From Puffinus mauretanicus (Eukaryota; Chordata; Aves; Procellariiformes; Procellariidae), in contig JAJKFH010003229.1 in assembly GCA_023333565.1 (NCBI GenBank), forward strand, positions 4,144,501 to 4,208,500: a stretch of DNA of 64,000 nucleotides, read 5' to 3'. Made by a program: the position numbers and the translations under genes. The notes below the pieces were generated by a model. The model ran no database searches, was not told the DNA's origin, and was given only the letters and a program-made list of their open reading frames with translations. Position 1 is the first letter of the stretch. Each line of letters starts with the position of its first letter. Positions 11,801-24,944 of this stretch are shown here, piece after piece.

Positions 11801-13789
11801 TTAATATGTCACCGTAACTCTACATAACACCTTCCCAACTAATTTCCCCTCAATAATTTCTGGTGGTTTCAGCTACCTCCACCAGAAAAATCCTCCAACT
11901 TAAACTGATCCGAATCTAAAACAGCATTACTTGCCTCTAGATATGTCCATTTAATATATCCAATACAAGCAGCCAACTGCTGTTCTCAAAAGACTATCTG
12001 ACAGATTCTATTCACTTTCAAAGTAGCTCTCCATGGTTTGAATAATTATCTTTCATTTCCCCCTTTCTGACACTTTTCAATGATTTGTTGACATCTGAAG
12101 AGATATGTGCAATCTCACAAGAGGCAGCTGGACTTTCTACCCAAAAGATACAAATACAAAAAGGATTCCCATACAGAATTTGAAATAACTATGTTCTTTG
12201 CAAATGGAAGACTAAATCTGCATTTTAATGGGACATGTTTTTAAAAAGCGGAATTCATGAATAACCCTATGAGTTTTAACTTTTTCACTGCCAGTGACAA
12301 ATCAGAACTACCCTGAGAAGAAATCCTACCTTCCCTTTGTCCGGTTTGCTTTCCCAACGCCTTCCTTGCCCTCCCAACATAAAGCTGAAGATGCAGCTCT
12401 CGTGCCTGGCATGCGGGTCCTTTATCAGCTACCCAGATTTGGAAAACAAACCTATCTCCACCTGTGTGCAGCCAAAATCACATGAAGCCCACAAATAAGT
12501 AATACACCTACGGAGTTATCCAGCCCCCATTACAGGAGTATATGGGCACTCTCATAAAAAAACCCAACAGCATTTATGCTTACACCGGCTGTGTGAATTC
12601 TTGTTTCCATTTTACAGATGGAAAACAGAGGCAGAAAGAGCATAGGATTCAATGCCTCACCCAGGATCATGCAGCAAGCCAAAATTTGATGCCTGTTTGT
12701 GAACATCCATCCATTACTGGGTACTTTACCCATTACTGGTTGTGCTTGGCCTGCATAATCATTTTTCTTACTTGCACTGCAACATGTTAAAATGTCCCCG
12801 GCAGGAAAGGGCTTTATCTCCTCTTGCCTCCCGAGCAGTGTATAGAAAAGATAGCATTAAGCAACAAGTTCTGTGTTTTGTCCTCAAGTTACAAAGTGTC
12901 GTGTTTATTCTCCTTGACTCCCAATAGATTAATTCCTTGGGGTACAAAAGAGGACACATAAAACCTTTTTCTCCGTACGGCTTCTCTCTCTCAGTGATGC
13001 TGGCATCAAACAGGCCTCTGAGACGTGTGGGAGCAACAGCCCAGGAAAGGTTGGCTGGAGCGTACGCAGCTGCTGGAGGGCCCAGTCCAGCCCCGTTTTG
13101 TTTAATGAAAGTCTCCCTTTGTGGGAGGACTGCTACCCAGCACCCCGAGTTGGTGCCTCACTTCTACGTCCCGGGCAACGCCCGCAGAGTGAGGAACGTG
13201 CTGCAGGAGTGGAGGGGAAACACAATGCAGGGAACAGCTGAAAAGTAAATGCTGAAAAAGAGGTGGGCTGAAGGAAAGAGGAGAGTCTGAGGTGCGTTGG
13301 CAGGTGCATGGAGGGGCAGAAGCACAGCACTCCGCAGCTTCGAGCAATGTTTTGGGAAGCCCTCTGTTATCCAGACCAACACCCTGGTGCCTCTACGATT
13401 TGAAAGCATGCAAAGGAGGAGGAGAGATTTCAGGGCATTCCTGGAAATTCCTACATTGTGGAATAATAGCTTATGCCATGACCCAACAGTGAACCAAATA
13501 ACTGGGTGAAAACCCACTTGATCTTTAGCCATGGCTACCAAAGGTGGTGCCTGCACCACCATGCAATACATGTAAGGAACTGTTATTCTTGAGAAACAGT
13601 CTCAGCTATTACAACTGGCTTCCCCGGAATAGCTCAGGATGGATTAGGGAGCCCCTACATCTCACAGGGAGCCCTAGATCTGAAGGACCTTCCCGCTGCA
13701 ACCCCGAACACCTTGCCTGGGACAGCACTTGGGAAAGCCAGGTTGTGTTATTGGGATGTTGGGGGGCTGGGGGCTGTTCTCCACCCATA
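8873..13789. other. gene-free intergenic block
   Basis: No exon or RNA gene is recognised. It contains one MIR-type remnant near 12.6 kb, a small GTTCGT-rich local duplication near 10.43-10.46 kb, and otherwise unique sequence. Open frames of 100-145 codons lack any recognisable domain. Confidence 0.55.
12595..12695 (+). mobile_element. MIR-type SINE remnant
   Basis: The words TTCCATTTTACAGATGG, AAACAGAGGCAGAAAGAG, and then CTCACCCAGGATCATGCAGC follow the MIR core/3' order (compare CCATTTTACAGATGAGGAAACTGAGG... and CCCAAGGTCACACAGC). The copy is decayed and ancient. Family assignment is from memory of the consensus. Confidence 0.6.
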
Positions 13790-14130
13790 CGTGCAGCGAG
13801 AAGCCCCTCGCTTCCTTTAACCCCCCCGGACACAGCGCGGGGGTCTCGGGCGCCCGCGGGGGAGCGGGAAGAGCCGCCGTCCCGCGCCGTCCCGCGCCGT
13901 CCCGCGCCGTCCCGCGCCGTCCCGCGCCGTCCCGCGCCGTCCCGCGCCGTCCCGCGCCGTCCCGCGCCGCAGCGCCGCCTGCCGGCCCCGCGGCGGCCCC
14001 GGCCCGGGGCTGGCGGAAAGGCGGGCGGCGCTCGGGGCGGGCGGCGGGAAGGGCCGGCGGGGGCCCTGGCTCCGCCGGCGGGCTCGGCACAAGCGCGGGG
14101 AGGCGTGTGTCCGGGGGGACCGCCGCCGCC
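13790..14130. promoter_or_regulatory. orphan CpG island
   Basis: About 340 bases of very GC- and CpG-rich DNA, with GGGCGG-type words near 14030-14045 and a decamer minisatellite at its core. No coding exon can be tied to it, so it may be the promoter of an unannotated (possibly noncoding) transcript or a distal regulatory island. The 165-200 codon frames on both strands across it are products of the stop-poor composition. Confidence 0.6.
13871..13970. repeat. decamer minisatellite (CCCGCGCCGT)n
   Basis: Eight perfect consecutive copies of CCCGCGCCGT (13881-13960) are flanked by a variant copy on each side. On the minus strand every unit reads GGG plus a seven-base spacer, so the array satisfies the G-quadruplex rule throughout, and the plus strand is i-motif-prone. 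Copy number is likely polymorphic and could be collapsed in an assembly. Confidence 0.95.
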
Positions 14131-14214
14131 CTCGCAGTGGTAAAAAAAAAAAGCGACCAATGTATTCGGCGTGCCCTGCCAAAGAGCCGGTTCCACCGCA
14201 ACGGGAGCTTGTCG

Positions 14215-14450
14215 CCTGCACGTTAATTGAAAGGAGAAATAATTCAGCGTCCTGAAGGGATGGTGTTGAGGGGCCGAGTCATTACACCGGTAATTGTCGG
14301 TGGCATTTACGATTTTAATACTCAGCTCCTGTAAATAAAGCCTGGTCGTGTAAAGTGTACTACTTTCATGTATAACAAATGCCAGGCTACTTATTTACAT
14401 ATATTGAATTGTAGAGCAAGCTGAGCAAATAGATCAAGTCGGCAGATACC
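14215..14450. promoter_or_regulatory. candidate conserved element beside the CpG island
   Basis: Directly after the CpG island the sequence becomes AT-rich and motif-dense: GTTAATTGAAAGG, GAAATAATTCAGCG, CACCGGTAATTGTCGG, GATTTTAATACTC, CCTGTAAATAAAGCC. The abrupt switch and the density of TAAT/TTTAT words suggest an enhancer or promoter-flanking element. Conservation is not tested. Confidence 0.33.
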
Positions 14451-16029
14451 GCAGATGCCCTCCTCTGCTCTGAAGTGGATTCCCTGCTTCCAGCGCCACA
14501 TACACCCCACCCCGGTGACAGGGTGGGAGCTACTCCTCGTCTGCCAGGACCGTGCACCTATACACCCGCTGAATTACACGAGTCCTTGCTTTGCTTTCTG
14601 AAGGTCATTGATTAACATCATTGTGCATTTCTTAAGTGCCAGCATAGACTTGCTATACATTGATCCATGGGGGAAAAGTATAAAGAAAAGAATAAAGGAA
14701 GACACATCTGATCTAAATATAACAGAGAGAAAAACCTGGTGTGACATTTTCTTGCCATTGCAGGTATTTAGTTTAAAATAAATTAATTTTCCAGGTAGTA
14801 ACACCAAATTAGGCAATCGCACCATTTGGCTGTAGATGCCGTTTACCATGATTCTTCTTGTTCAGTCGATGTGTGCTCTAAAAACATTGCGTTTTTAGAG
14901 CAAAAGTCTGGGCCCAGCAAAAATTCCCAGACCTAATCCCGATGTGCGAGACCCCAGAAAACCTCAGTTTGTTCCCTGCACATGTTATTTTTCTGAAATC
15001 GCAGGGAGCACGGAGAAGACTGTGCTTTCACCTGTATCTGCCCACACTGACTTTGTCAAACAATTTTGCCAAACGTCTTGTTTCAGTGGCCCTCCAGCTC
15101 GCTCTGGAGATGCTTCTTGCTCCAGCAGAAAAATGTAAGACTTGGCTTATACTGTCTCTATAGTTGTGGCCTCATCTCTCAGGCCCATCAGGGCTGGATC
15201 CAGGCAACCGATTTGTGCAGGCGGTGCAAAACAGGCCAGATTTGCATGCTCAGCCTGCCTTTCGCTTGCAGTTTAGCCTGAACTCCTGAGGAAAAGGGAT
15301 GTCATAACCAGGATCTGTCGGCCCATGTGGCCTTTGGAGCCGTTGACCGATTTCAGCTAAACGTGACACTGGCACTACACGCAGATTCTACCTTTTTGCA
15401 AGTTTTGTGAAAATGAGAAGCAGGCAGCGGTCTCAACAGAGTGCTTTCTGCTGAGCATGACGGAGGCAAAAGCCAGCCCCCTGCCCATGCCAGGAGGTGC
15501 CGCTGGGCAGCGCCTCCCAAATTCTGCCACCTCCTTGCCTGAGGGCAAGAGGGGGGCACATGGGTGCCCGTGCCCACTCGTAACCAGCAAGGACCACTAC
15601 TCATTTTCCTCCCCAGCTTCCTCAGCCCCCTCTAAAGAAACACATTCAGGCTTCTCCTTCAATAAGCCCGGGACAGGTTAAAAGTTCGTGTGTTGCTTTT
15701 CCAAATCCTCTGTCAACCTCACTAAAGGCTGTAGACTATGAACATTTCTCAGAGATAGTCGATATACTACTTCTGTGGAGTTAAGCACAATTCTCGCCAT
15801 GACAAAACAGGAGCCTGAACAGCATAAAAGCTTTTATTGCACCTAGTTTTATCTCTGTGTGTGCCTCATTACTGTGTGGTAGCTTGTTTCACGCAAACAA
15901 TTGCTGGTTTCCAGAAAAACAAGAGGACCTGTGGTGTCTGCATCGAAGGTATTCCTCAGAGAATGAGAAATCTCCAGTGGAGAAAGAGGTGGGTTCTTGT
16001 TAAGCACTGGAAATAGGCTGAAATGTAAA

Positions 16030-16340
16030 TGTGTATTCCTTGCTGCAACGTGACTAATTGCCCATAAATGTCATTAAGTCGAGAAATGTTTTCCAGCAAA
16101 TTAACTTTGACTCGTGATGTCTAATTAGCTGGAGATGCTGAAAGATAACAACTTATCAGTCACTGTTTAAGAAAACATACTTAATGGTTGACTTTTTTGT
16201 TAGCAGCCATGTTGAACCAGGTATTGCAGCTGTCAAAACGGAGCATTATCAGAGCAATTAAGGACAATACCACGGTGCAGCTTCCTACCAAGATAATTTG
16301 ACAGCTCATTCACAGGCAAGAAGTGCAGTTGAGCCTAAAC
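16030..16340. promoter_or_regulatory. candidate conserved noncoding element
   Basis: A run of words typical of developmental enhancers: GACTAATTGCCCATAAATGTCATTAAG, GATGTCTAATTAGCTGG, GCAGCTGTCAAAACGG (E-box plus TGTCA), GAGCAATTAAGGACAAT, AGATAATTTGACAGCTC. Homeodomain TAATTA and TALE-type TGACAG words recur within 300 bases. This is one of the strongest pattern-based candidates in the window, without alignment support. Confidence 0.4.
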
Positions 16341-19300
16341 TTTCTGTGAATTGATTTCTTATTACACAGAAGCAACCATAAATTTTACTTTTTTTTTTCC
16401 AGAGTGTGCACGTGTAAGCGTCACTCACGTAGCTCTCTTTTCCCACTCACCTACAATCAAGGCTCACCTGCAATCTCCAAAAGCAAAGGCTTTACCATCA
16501 GAGTTTTCACAAAGTGGTATTCAACTCTCTAAAGTAAAGGATGTGATGGGGAAGAGATGGTTCAATCCTTGTCTTCTACTGTTTAAATCTGTAGTTGTGT
16601 ACATCTTTTTGTCTTTTACAGAAGGTAAGCTTTTCCAGGAGGAAGGTCAGTGCCCACTGCATATACAGGGGGATGGCACTGAGCGTGGAAAGCCTGAGTT
16701 CCCGGTGCATCACCCAGAACGTATTTAACAAGGTTATACTGCAAAATGGAAACTTCACATCCGAGTGCTCACAAGGAAAAAAATAACATCAAGCTCTCAG
16801 AATTGCCTTCCTCTTAGATGCAATCTCTTATAAGAGCTTCTGGATTCCCCTCTGCCGAGTTTATTTCATCCTCCCTTCTCACACAGCTGTTTATTCAAAT
16901 TCTTCACTACAATATGTACCCCCTCCCGTTCACTGGTTTTCTCTTTCTGCAAATAACTTTCAAGCTTTCTGACTTCTTGCTCAGACCTGGTGTAAATCAG
17001 CACAGTTCCACTGCAGCCAATATGTCTGTCATTACTTATGCACAATGAGCACCTGCTTCTTAAAACGTAGCGATACTCTTTAGTATCTACAAGATTATCA
17101 TCCTTCTAATCTATTAGATTATTATCCATTAGGAGATTTTAACACTGATTTCCACCACTGGCTTTTTAGCCCATCATACTGGCAGCACACACTTCTCTCC
17201 GTCACTTCCCTCTCCTTTCCTAAAACATGCTGTAGCCCATCCAGGTGCTAATAGCTCTACAGTAAAAAGAACTGTCTAAGTTTCCCTCCAAAAAACCAAT
17301 TTTATCCAAACCCCCTCTTTTCTCCTTAAATTGTGTGTGGCCTTGTTCTGTTTAATACTCTATCTAACAGGATGTGTTGGAGGAAGAATAGAAATAAAAT
17401 CTATGCGAGTGGAGAGGGGAATGCGTTAATAATCTCCACAGTTAGGTTATAAATTAGAATTATATTTCTTCTAGCCTGGGAGGTTATTTTAATCTCAACA
17501 CTATGAACATTTCTCATGGCCCATTGCACATATGCCACCCACCAAGGACATTGAATCCGTGTTGTAAAGAAGATGCTGACCTCCAGAAAAGGTTCCATAG
17601 TTCAAGCTTAGGATGTCAAAATAGGAACAGATCCTATCCAACAGAGGCAGGGCTATGACTTCCGACTATTCTTGTTTTATCCCAGTGGGTTGTACTGTAG
17701 GATATCAAAGGCCTGGGAATTGCAAAGCGATCTACGGGATGCAGACACCAGTCTGTTTGTGCAAATGGAAGGTGTGCGGCTAAACCTTCGTGGGGGTGAT
17801 TTGTAAACTCTGAACTGTTTGGGATGAAATTAAGCACGCGTATAGACACTTCAGTATATGGTACTGTGTGTTATATTGTGATATATTGCAATTATCTCTA
17901 TTACCCAGTTCCTTTGAGAGGGCTCCTTTAACAGTACTGGCGTATGATATTACTTCTTCCTGCATCAATGATTTGTGCCTGGCAAAAGATGTCACTTAGT
18001 GGGTCATCTCCCTCCAGTCTTTTTTCCTTGAGAAGGGGGGCTGGATTTACTGAGCATGGCACGCCCTGATGCCTCCTCCGCGCAGCAAGCTTTTCTTCTA
18101 GGCAGCCTTCAGCAGAGCAGCCACCAGCCTTCTCCGGCACCAAGTCGACGGCCCCATGCTCCCGTGACAGTCTGGCACTGCTACTCACATGGCACCTTTG
18201 AGGGTTTTTTCCCTTTTGCCTCCTTGCTTGACACCTGCTCGTCCCGCTCGTTCTGGAACCTGTTCTTTCTGATTTATTTTTTTTTAGCCTTTTTTCCCCT
18301 CCGGTGTCTTTCCCTTGCCCCAGTGGCTGTCTGTACGAAACATCCCCTTTTCTGCCAGCTGAGCGAGCTTTGTTTGAAGTCAGACAAAAGCTCTCCGTCG
18401 CTGTCCTTGTTATGTGGGGGCCTACACAGTAGGTAGCTGCCACGCCAAGTACGAACGTGTGATAAAGTTTCCACGGGGGAGTTTTCCCTTTCAGAGTCTT
18501 TCCCTCTACTTCTCAAAAGCAGTGGTCAGCAATACCTATCCTCCAGTATCTTCCCACAGTTACTTCATTATTTTAATTTTACATTGAACCAAAATACTCT
18601 CTTTGGTCTCGGGTGAAAGGTAAGATAGTACATGTTGGTCAAGGAGTACTATTTTCTCCAAAAATAGTTAGGGCCAAAGACATTACTTTATACTGGGATT
18701 ATCTAAAATCTAGGGAGTCTTGAACCAGGGTTTTTATTTCAAAATCATTCTATATAATTTTATTTTCCAAAAAAAACCCAAGGTCTCTGATGATCTTTTT
18801 GCAACAGGTCCTACAGGTGGGTTGGGAAAATTAACACGTCACCTTTTTTTGTCTGGAGAATGTAAAAAGTCTTTAAAGTATTTCTCTCTCATTTCCTCAT
18901 AGTAAGTTATCATTTACAAAAGAGCTGCGTATTCATACATTATTTAATGCTCACAGGGTCCTCAGGTGTCCAGCATTTTGTTTTAAGTGGGCACACATTT
19001 ACACCCGACCCTACCGCGTGTGCCACCCCGTGCAGAAGTGGGTCCTGCAGAGCAGCTGCTCTGAAACCCACAGGAACAGCAAACACGACTTCGGGGCAGG
19101 AAGGAAAAAAAATAGGTGCCATCAGCCTGCTCCCCCACTTTCATTTACAAGGCTAAGTTGGTTACTTTAAAGCCTACCCGGGACTCAAAGGTTAACATCC
19201 CTATGAAACCCTCACACAAACAAAAGTGCTTAAGGGCTTTTGAGCCAAAAATATTCCAGAGTGCAGAATCCGCTAACGTCGTGAGGAAATATTTGGTTTT

Positions 19301-21099
19301 ATACTGAGTCAGCTCGCCACACAAGATAATTTAATGGCATGCCATGTAAAGAGTAACAGCCATTGACCCAGGGACATACAAGCTTTAACCGTTATCTCCC
19401 AGTAAAAAAACCACACGCCACTTGTCAGAAGACTGATTGAAGAAGCTGTTTAGCTCTTAACAACTCAACAGCGTGAAGTACCCACGTGGAGGCTGGGGAG
19501 ATGGTAGTCAGAAACAAAGCATGGAAAATTTTGTTCAAAGCAACTTATAGACACTTACAAAGCTGATATTTCCAATGGAATTATAATAATCACAACTTTC
19601 TGCTAGGGCTGGACACTATAGAAACCTATGGGGTATTTCTTGTCTGATGCAAGGGAAGCCTTGCAATCAAGGCAAAACATGCTGAAGTAAAACTGGCACA
19701 AATTGTACCAACATACCAAAGTGCAGTGTAAAATGTAGTAGAAAACATGCCAGACCTTCTGAGGAAACTGGGAATTTTTTCAGAATTACATGAAATGTGT
19801 AAAATTTTGTTACAACTTCAAGCATAGGAGTGAATTTTTCCCTTTTAACTTGCTCCAGTGAAAGAGTTTAAAGAGAGTTCTCCTTTCTTCAAGCCTCCTC
19901 ACACTGTGTCATTTGAAAAAAGTTAGAGAAACAGATACAACCCCTGATGTACTGAAAAACCGTCAAGGACTCCAGGGACCTTCACAGTCTGGACTGTGCT
20001 TCATCCAGGCTTCCCCCCATTGCTTCTGAGTGTGGAGTACTACGTTTTCTTGGGAGTTCTGATCAGTCCGTCACACTGAATCTGAAATGTCTTTGTGTTC
20101 TCAGGTTCATTCACATTACAGACACACTTTGAAAACAAGTGACTATACACTGCCCATGTCACCCAAACAAAAAAATCCCATCTTCTACTTTAAAAACATT
20201 TCTGGGGAAAACAGAAGTTCAGCAGAAAATTCCGCGTTGCAGAATTTTAGATACTGTACGCAACACACGCAAAGATATTCACAGCTATTGATCCCCTTGC
20301 AAACCAATTTAAAACGACCAGTGATAAAGGAGGCAGCATTTAGAGACCTGGATTAGAAGTGGTATCATGGTCACATTGACAGCTTCCACAGTAAGTTTCA
20401 GTCCAAAGAATAATGCTGACTTATGACCTGCTAAAACCAAAAATCCTTTATGGGGTTATCTATGACTCTCTTATCTAACTGCAAACTGCTGCTTAACGTA
20501 GAAAGACAAAAAGTAATAGAACGTACCATGTAAAGTGGCCAGGGACTTAAGTAACACATCCCAAACACAGCTTTTGCTTTGTTTCAAAATGAACTAATTC
20601 GAAAGCCAAGCAAATTAATTATGTTTCTGACCTCTGTTGCCTTTTGTATCAGTATTTTGGCAATACAGACGGATGATATTTAAATTTACATTGCACTGTA
20701 ATCATTGCCCCAGCTCTCACAAAAGAGCAGGTTAATAGGGAGGACACAGGGAAGAGAAAACACAGCAGCAGATTTAGAGACAGGGGAAATGAAATTCTTC
20801 CCAGCACTCCAGCAAACAGCTATCTATCTCCTTCGCTGACTTTCAGTGCGCAGACTTAAACCCATCGCTTAATCTGACCACGGCGAGCTGGAAAGGCTTA
20901 TTCGCTCACCGATGATACCTGTTGACCGGTTTCTCTCCCTCTCAGTTTCAAATCCTCTGTTGCTGTCAGCGACACATGCTTTCCTGCTCATCTGGGGTGG
21001 CCCAGCCTCATTAGCAAAGGATTTTGTGCATGTTAGTTAATTGAGCCCCATTCCCACCACCTGCCACTCGCGAGCCTCATCTGCGCACTAACTGCTTCT

Positions 21100-21480
21100 A
21101 ATTGTCATCATACGGCCGGCGCGCCGCAACAACTTGAGAACAGACCCGTAGCAGCACGCACCGGGCAGGGCTCTCCCGTGATCTAGGGAGCGGCGGTGCG
21201 GCGAGCGGTGGCGAGTGTAACAATTTATCAGGGGACCAGATGTTTCGAGAGGAAAGGCACCTTGTGCTAACATCAGGTGCTAAAGCTTTGATGTTTATTA
21301 TCATGTCAGACGCTACGTCGAGCCGCATCTCGCCGGTAAGGCGACTTGATAAATGGATTGGCGCTAGCCTCTCCACCGCCTTATTGACAACGGAGATGTA
21401 AACCAGGGGGGAGCAAGTACAATGATTTAAACATATGTGAAGTTTTGCAGCTCATTAATCTACAGCGTAAATCCCACAGC
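21100..21480. promoter_or_regulatory. candidate conserved noncoding element
   Basis: The segment keeps many CpGs (ACGCTACGTCGAGC, CTCGCCGGTAAGGCG) outside any CpG island and mixes them with AT-rich words (TTTATTATCATGTCAG, TTGATAAATGGATTGG, ATGATTTAAACATATG, AGCTCATTAATC). This combination is common in conserved regulatory elements. The call is pattern-based. Confidence 0.35.
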
Positions 21481-22546
21481 AGAAGTCCCATCACTTGCTA
21501 GGACTAGACAGGACAAAGCACGAAGAAAAAGGTATTCCGGAGGGACAAGGCTGTGAGAGGGAGTGGACAAATTGACCTACTATGTTTTTGACATTTCCAA
21601 CGTTTATGCATAAACCGGTGCTGCTGGGCATTTTGTTCTGAGCAAATACAAAACAAACGCAGTCTTTAATCTTGGAGGATCCAGCCGTGTAAGTGGGAAG
21701 TTCCTGGATTGCACAGACCTCTTAAATATGCACGCTGTCCACACGTTGCAAAACAGTTCCCTGTCCTGAGGAGTGGTGGTCTTAAAAGAGGAGATAGTAA
21801 ATTATAATAGTCAAAGCAGATAAATTACAATAGTAAATAATGTCAAAAAGAAAAACAGGGCAAAATTCACAAGTTTTTCTGTGCACGGCACATTAGTGTC
21901 ATTAGTTGTAAAAGAGTTTTCCTGTACCACTTGGTAAGATATTTCCAGATATATTGTGAATGTGTTATGAGATTTATTTTTTTAAAGAATACACAGATAT
22001 TGTAAAAAACAGGCTATTTCTGAACTACATCTATAAATGCAAGGGAGTATATTCTGAGGATGTGAAAACCTGCTTTAAACATTGATAAACTCTGCCATCT
22101 GATACTCAGTTGCAGCACAGTGTCAGGCTTTGAGATCTGTACTGAATGCACTGAAACTGCGACCACAACATAATGACCCCGCGATGCCCCCTCCACCCGT
22201 CGGGATCAATTTCTTTCCACCAGCACGCCCCTGTGCCTGGGCTCAGCGTTTTTCCCGGATCCTGGTCTAGGATTCTCCATGGAGACCCTGCAGCTTGGAA
22301 AACACGGGCGTTCTCCCACAAAACAGACATTAAAGCAATGGTGAGACAATTGCCCTCCCAGGAATAACCTTCCCATGGCAGCATACCCTGCAGTACAATT
22401 TTCTCCTTCAGACTCCTTTTCCCAAGCCTCTGCTCCCTACTGCAGACGGCTTCCAGGTGCTGCCCGCGGGCTTCAGGGCGCTCCATACACCCCCCACCAC
22501 TCCTTCCCTCCTGCCCTTGGCCATCTTTTGCTGGGTTAAGCCATTG

Positions 22547-22703
22547 ACCGGTGAGGTTGTGCAGAGTCCATCCACGGTTTTCAAGACCTACCTGAGCAAA
22601 GCCCTGAGCAGCCCAGTCTGATCCCAGAGCTGGCCCTGCTTGGGGCAGGGGTTGGACCAGAGACCTCCTGAAACCCTTCCAACCTAGATTAAACCCTCTG
22701 ATA
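22547..22703 (+). mobile_element. CR1 LINE 3' fragment, older
   Basis: Recognisable CR1 3' order: GAGGTTGTG, TTTTCAAGACCTACCTGAG, AAGCCCTGAGCAGCC, GATCCCAGAGCTGGCCCTG, then GGGGTTGGACCAGAGACCTCC and CCCTTCCAACCTAGATT. The terminal octamer repeats are eroded, so this copy is older than the ones at 8.8 and 27.9 kb. A 201-codon frame on the opposite strand overlaps it and is not a gene. Confidence 0.88.
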
Positions 22704-24944
22704 AAACCCACCCAGGACGTTACAAGCCAGGCAGGCCCCTGTATGCAAAATTCAGTGAAGGATTCAGGGCAAAAAACTATTGTGAGCCACCGATCTTCAG
22801 GGGGCCTGGCAGTCCTAGAGATGGGGGCATCTCACCTTACTTGAGCCTCTTGAAGGTTCAGCATCTACACTGACACAGTCCGCGGAAGAACTGGGCACCA
22901 CCGGAGCATGAACCGCCCCACGCGTCTCAAGCCCCTGCCCTAAGACAGGAGAAATCCCTCTCTGACAGGGCAGGTCTTTTTCCAAGACTGCATCGAGCAG
23001 TCTATGCAACCAGCTCGGGGTGGAAGTACAGCAAGGCAAAATTGCAAGGGATTTTAGAAATGGTGCTTGGGCTCTCTCACAAAAGTTTTACTTCTTGTCT
23101 TTTTCTTTTGCAGTGGAGAAGCGCAGACATTCTAAAAATCAATTCTGCTGGTTCATTTTACTAACAAAACCCCCACATTTCTTAGATGATAATCAGGGAG
23201 GAAAACAATAACAGTCAAGGATATGATCTGCAGAGGAGGGCGATACTCTTAAACCGTAACTCCAGTTGATGTGGTAGCTTAAAACACAGTAGTTAAGGAA
23301 GAATGAACTGTGCTGGTGATCTCAAACACTAGCCTGATTTCCAGATGTGCTAAGGTAAAATGGAGTGTTACATAAGTCCCCCCTGCACCTTGAAAAATCA
23401 GACAGCTTTTATTTAGGCATCAAAATATAAGCAAATTCAGTGCTTCGTTTCGTGCACCCAGGATTAAGAAGTAATCCCTGTGACAGACCCCAGTTGTACA
23501 GTCACAGTGCAACCTTCCCTGGCTCACATGAGCCCAGGTTTTCAGAAAAGGTCAGGGCTGAACGAGAACATCTCTTAATGGATAGTCTTTGAACATCACA
23601 CTGTATTAGCCTTTTTTCCTTTTTCTTTTTACATCTGTTTCTATAGACACCCATACCAGCAATGAAGCAATGCTGCTTCAGGCTTCAATTCATACGGATT
23701 CACAAATGCCCACCACTGATCCCTTGGTAAATAGAACTGCAGTCCCTTGAATGCAAAAGATCTAAAGAAATTGCCTTTTAAGTTGCAGACCTAAAGCCGG
23801 CCCTTCACAATGCTTTTTCTTGATGTCTTGCCTAGGATTTCTCTTTATTTTCCTTTCGTGGTTTTGTTTACTCAGTTAAAGATTATCCTGACAAAGGAAA
23901 AGACAGCAATTTTATTTTTAGAAGCATTTTAATTTTTTTTTAGGATAGGAATGGCTGTATCATTTTGTGCCTGAAGAGTATACTCACTGTGTACTATCCT
24001 CTGGTGCAAACGCAGTGTCAAAAAGACTCTACTGGGATGTTTTTAAGCCTCTTGATTAAATTCTACAGGAGGAAGTTTTAAAATGGTGAAGTCAAAAACT
24101 GTTTTTATTAATTCCAAGACTTTCCTAAAATGTTTAACTCTTTGCAGCGTGGTGCTTAGGTACAGCAATAAGTAACTAAAAATCTGTATGGGTAATCTAT
24201 ATACCCTGCATGTCACAAAATGATAAATATTATGTCATAACAAATCTGAATTTTGCCGTGTTACACTGATAGCCACAAAGAGTTTTAGCTCAGTTTGGCT
24301 TCTGCAGGTGACAGCAATACAAGAAAGGAGTTTAACACCATGAAGCATCTCTGTAACAGGCAGCGCAGAACTGAGTGGGGTGCCACTGGTTATTAGCATC
24401 ACTCCACTGCCTGAAATTGTGGCAGGTTTTCCAGAACACTAACAGCTCTCTCTAAGATATTTTGTTCACCTTACAGAATATAATTTTTAAAAAGAAATTA
24501 ATAAACTGATGTACTAAGAGAGTGCTAGAGGTAGAGAGCGTTAGTTCACTCCGATTTCTTTTCTGCTACATCACAGAGCTCATATCAGCAATAATAAGCC
24601 ACACTTTGTATGCACTAACTCTGTAGTGGAATTATCTTTTTTTTTTAAAAAGAGCTTTGAGTGAAGTCTGAAACTCCAAAAGCAGAACTCTCCCGTAACT
24701 GCAGAGCTTAGTGTAAATGCATAATCCTTGATATACGTGATCTTTTTGTCCCCTGGCCTGTGAACTGGAGGCTGGGGCTTTGCTGCTCCGGAGATGTGGC
24801 AGACTTCAGAAGAAGAATGGCAGTTTGACACCGTACTGTCACAGTGAAAGCGGGTCCTTCATGTGACCCAGGCTTGGAAGCTGATGCTCTGTACCCAATA
24901 ACAGCTGAAGCTGCATCTGCCACGTTTCGTGGGCCCGCCACACC

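Larger units (their letters stand above)
14451..22546. other. gene-free intergenic block
   Basis: No coding or RNA gene is seen. The block is mostly unique sequence, with two motif-dense candidates (16.03-16.34 and 21.10-21.48 kb). Short open frames up to about 170 codons (for example minus strand 17.93-18.44 kb) show no domain, no splice context and no repeat origin. Confidence 0.55.

Noticed and set aside
13871..13970. CRISPR-like array
   Set aside because: Ten-base units are contiguous without spacers in vertebrate DNA; it is a minisatellite.
13544..14226. Several 130-199 codon frames on both strands
   Set aside because: They are created by the stop-poor CpG island and the CCCGCGCCGT array; the residues are a repeating R/A/P/G pattern with no family resemblance.
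22106..22711. Longest open frame in the window, 201 codons, minus strand
   Set aside because: It overlaps an antisense CR1 3' fragment, shows no domain and has no splice or start context supporting a gene.
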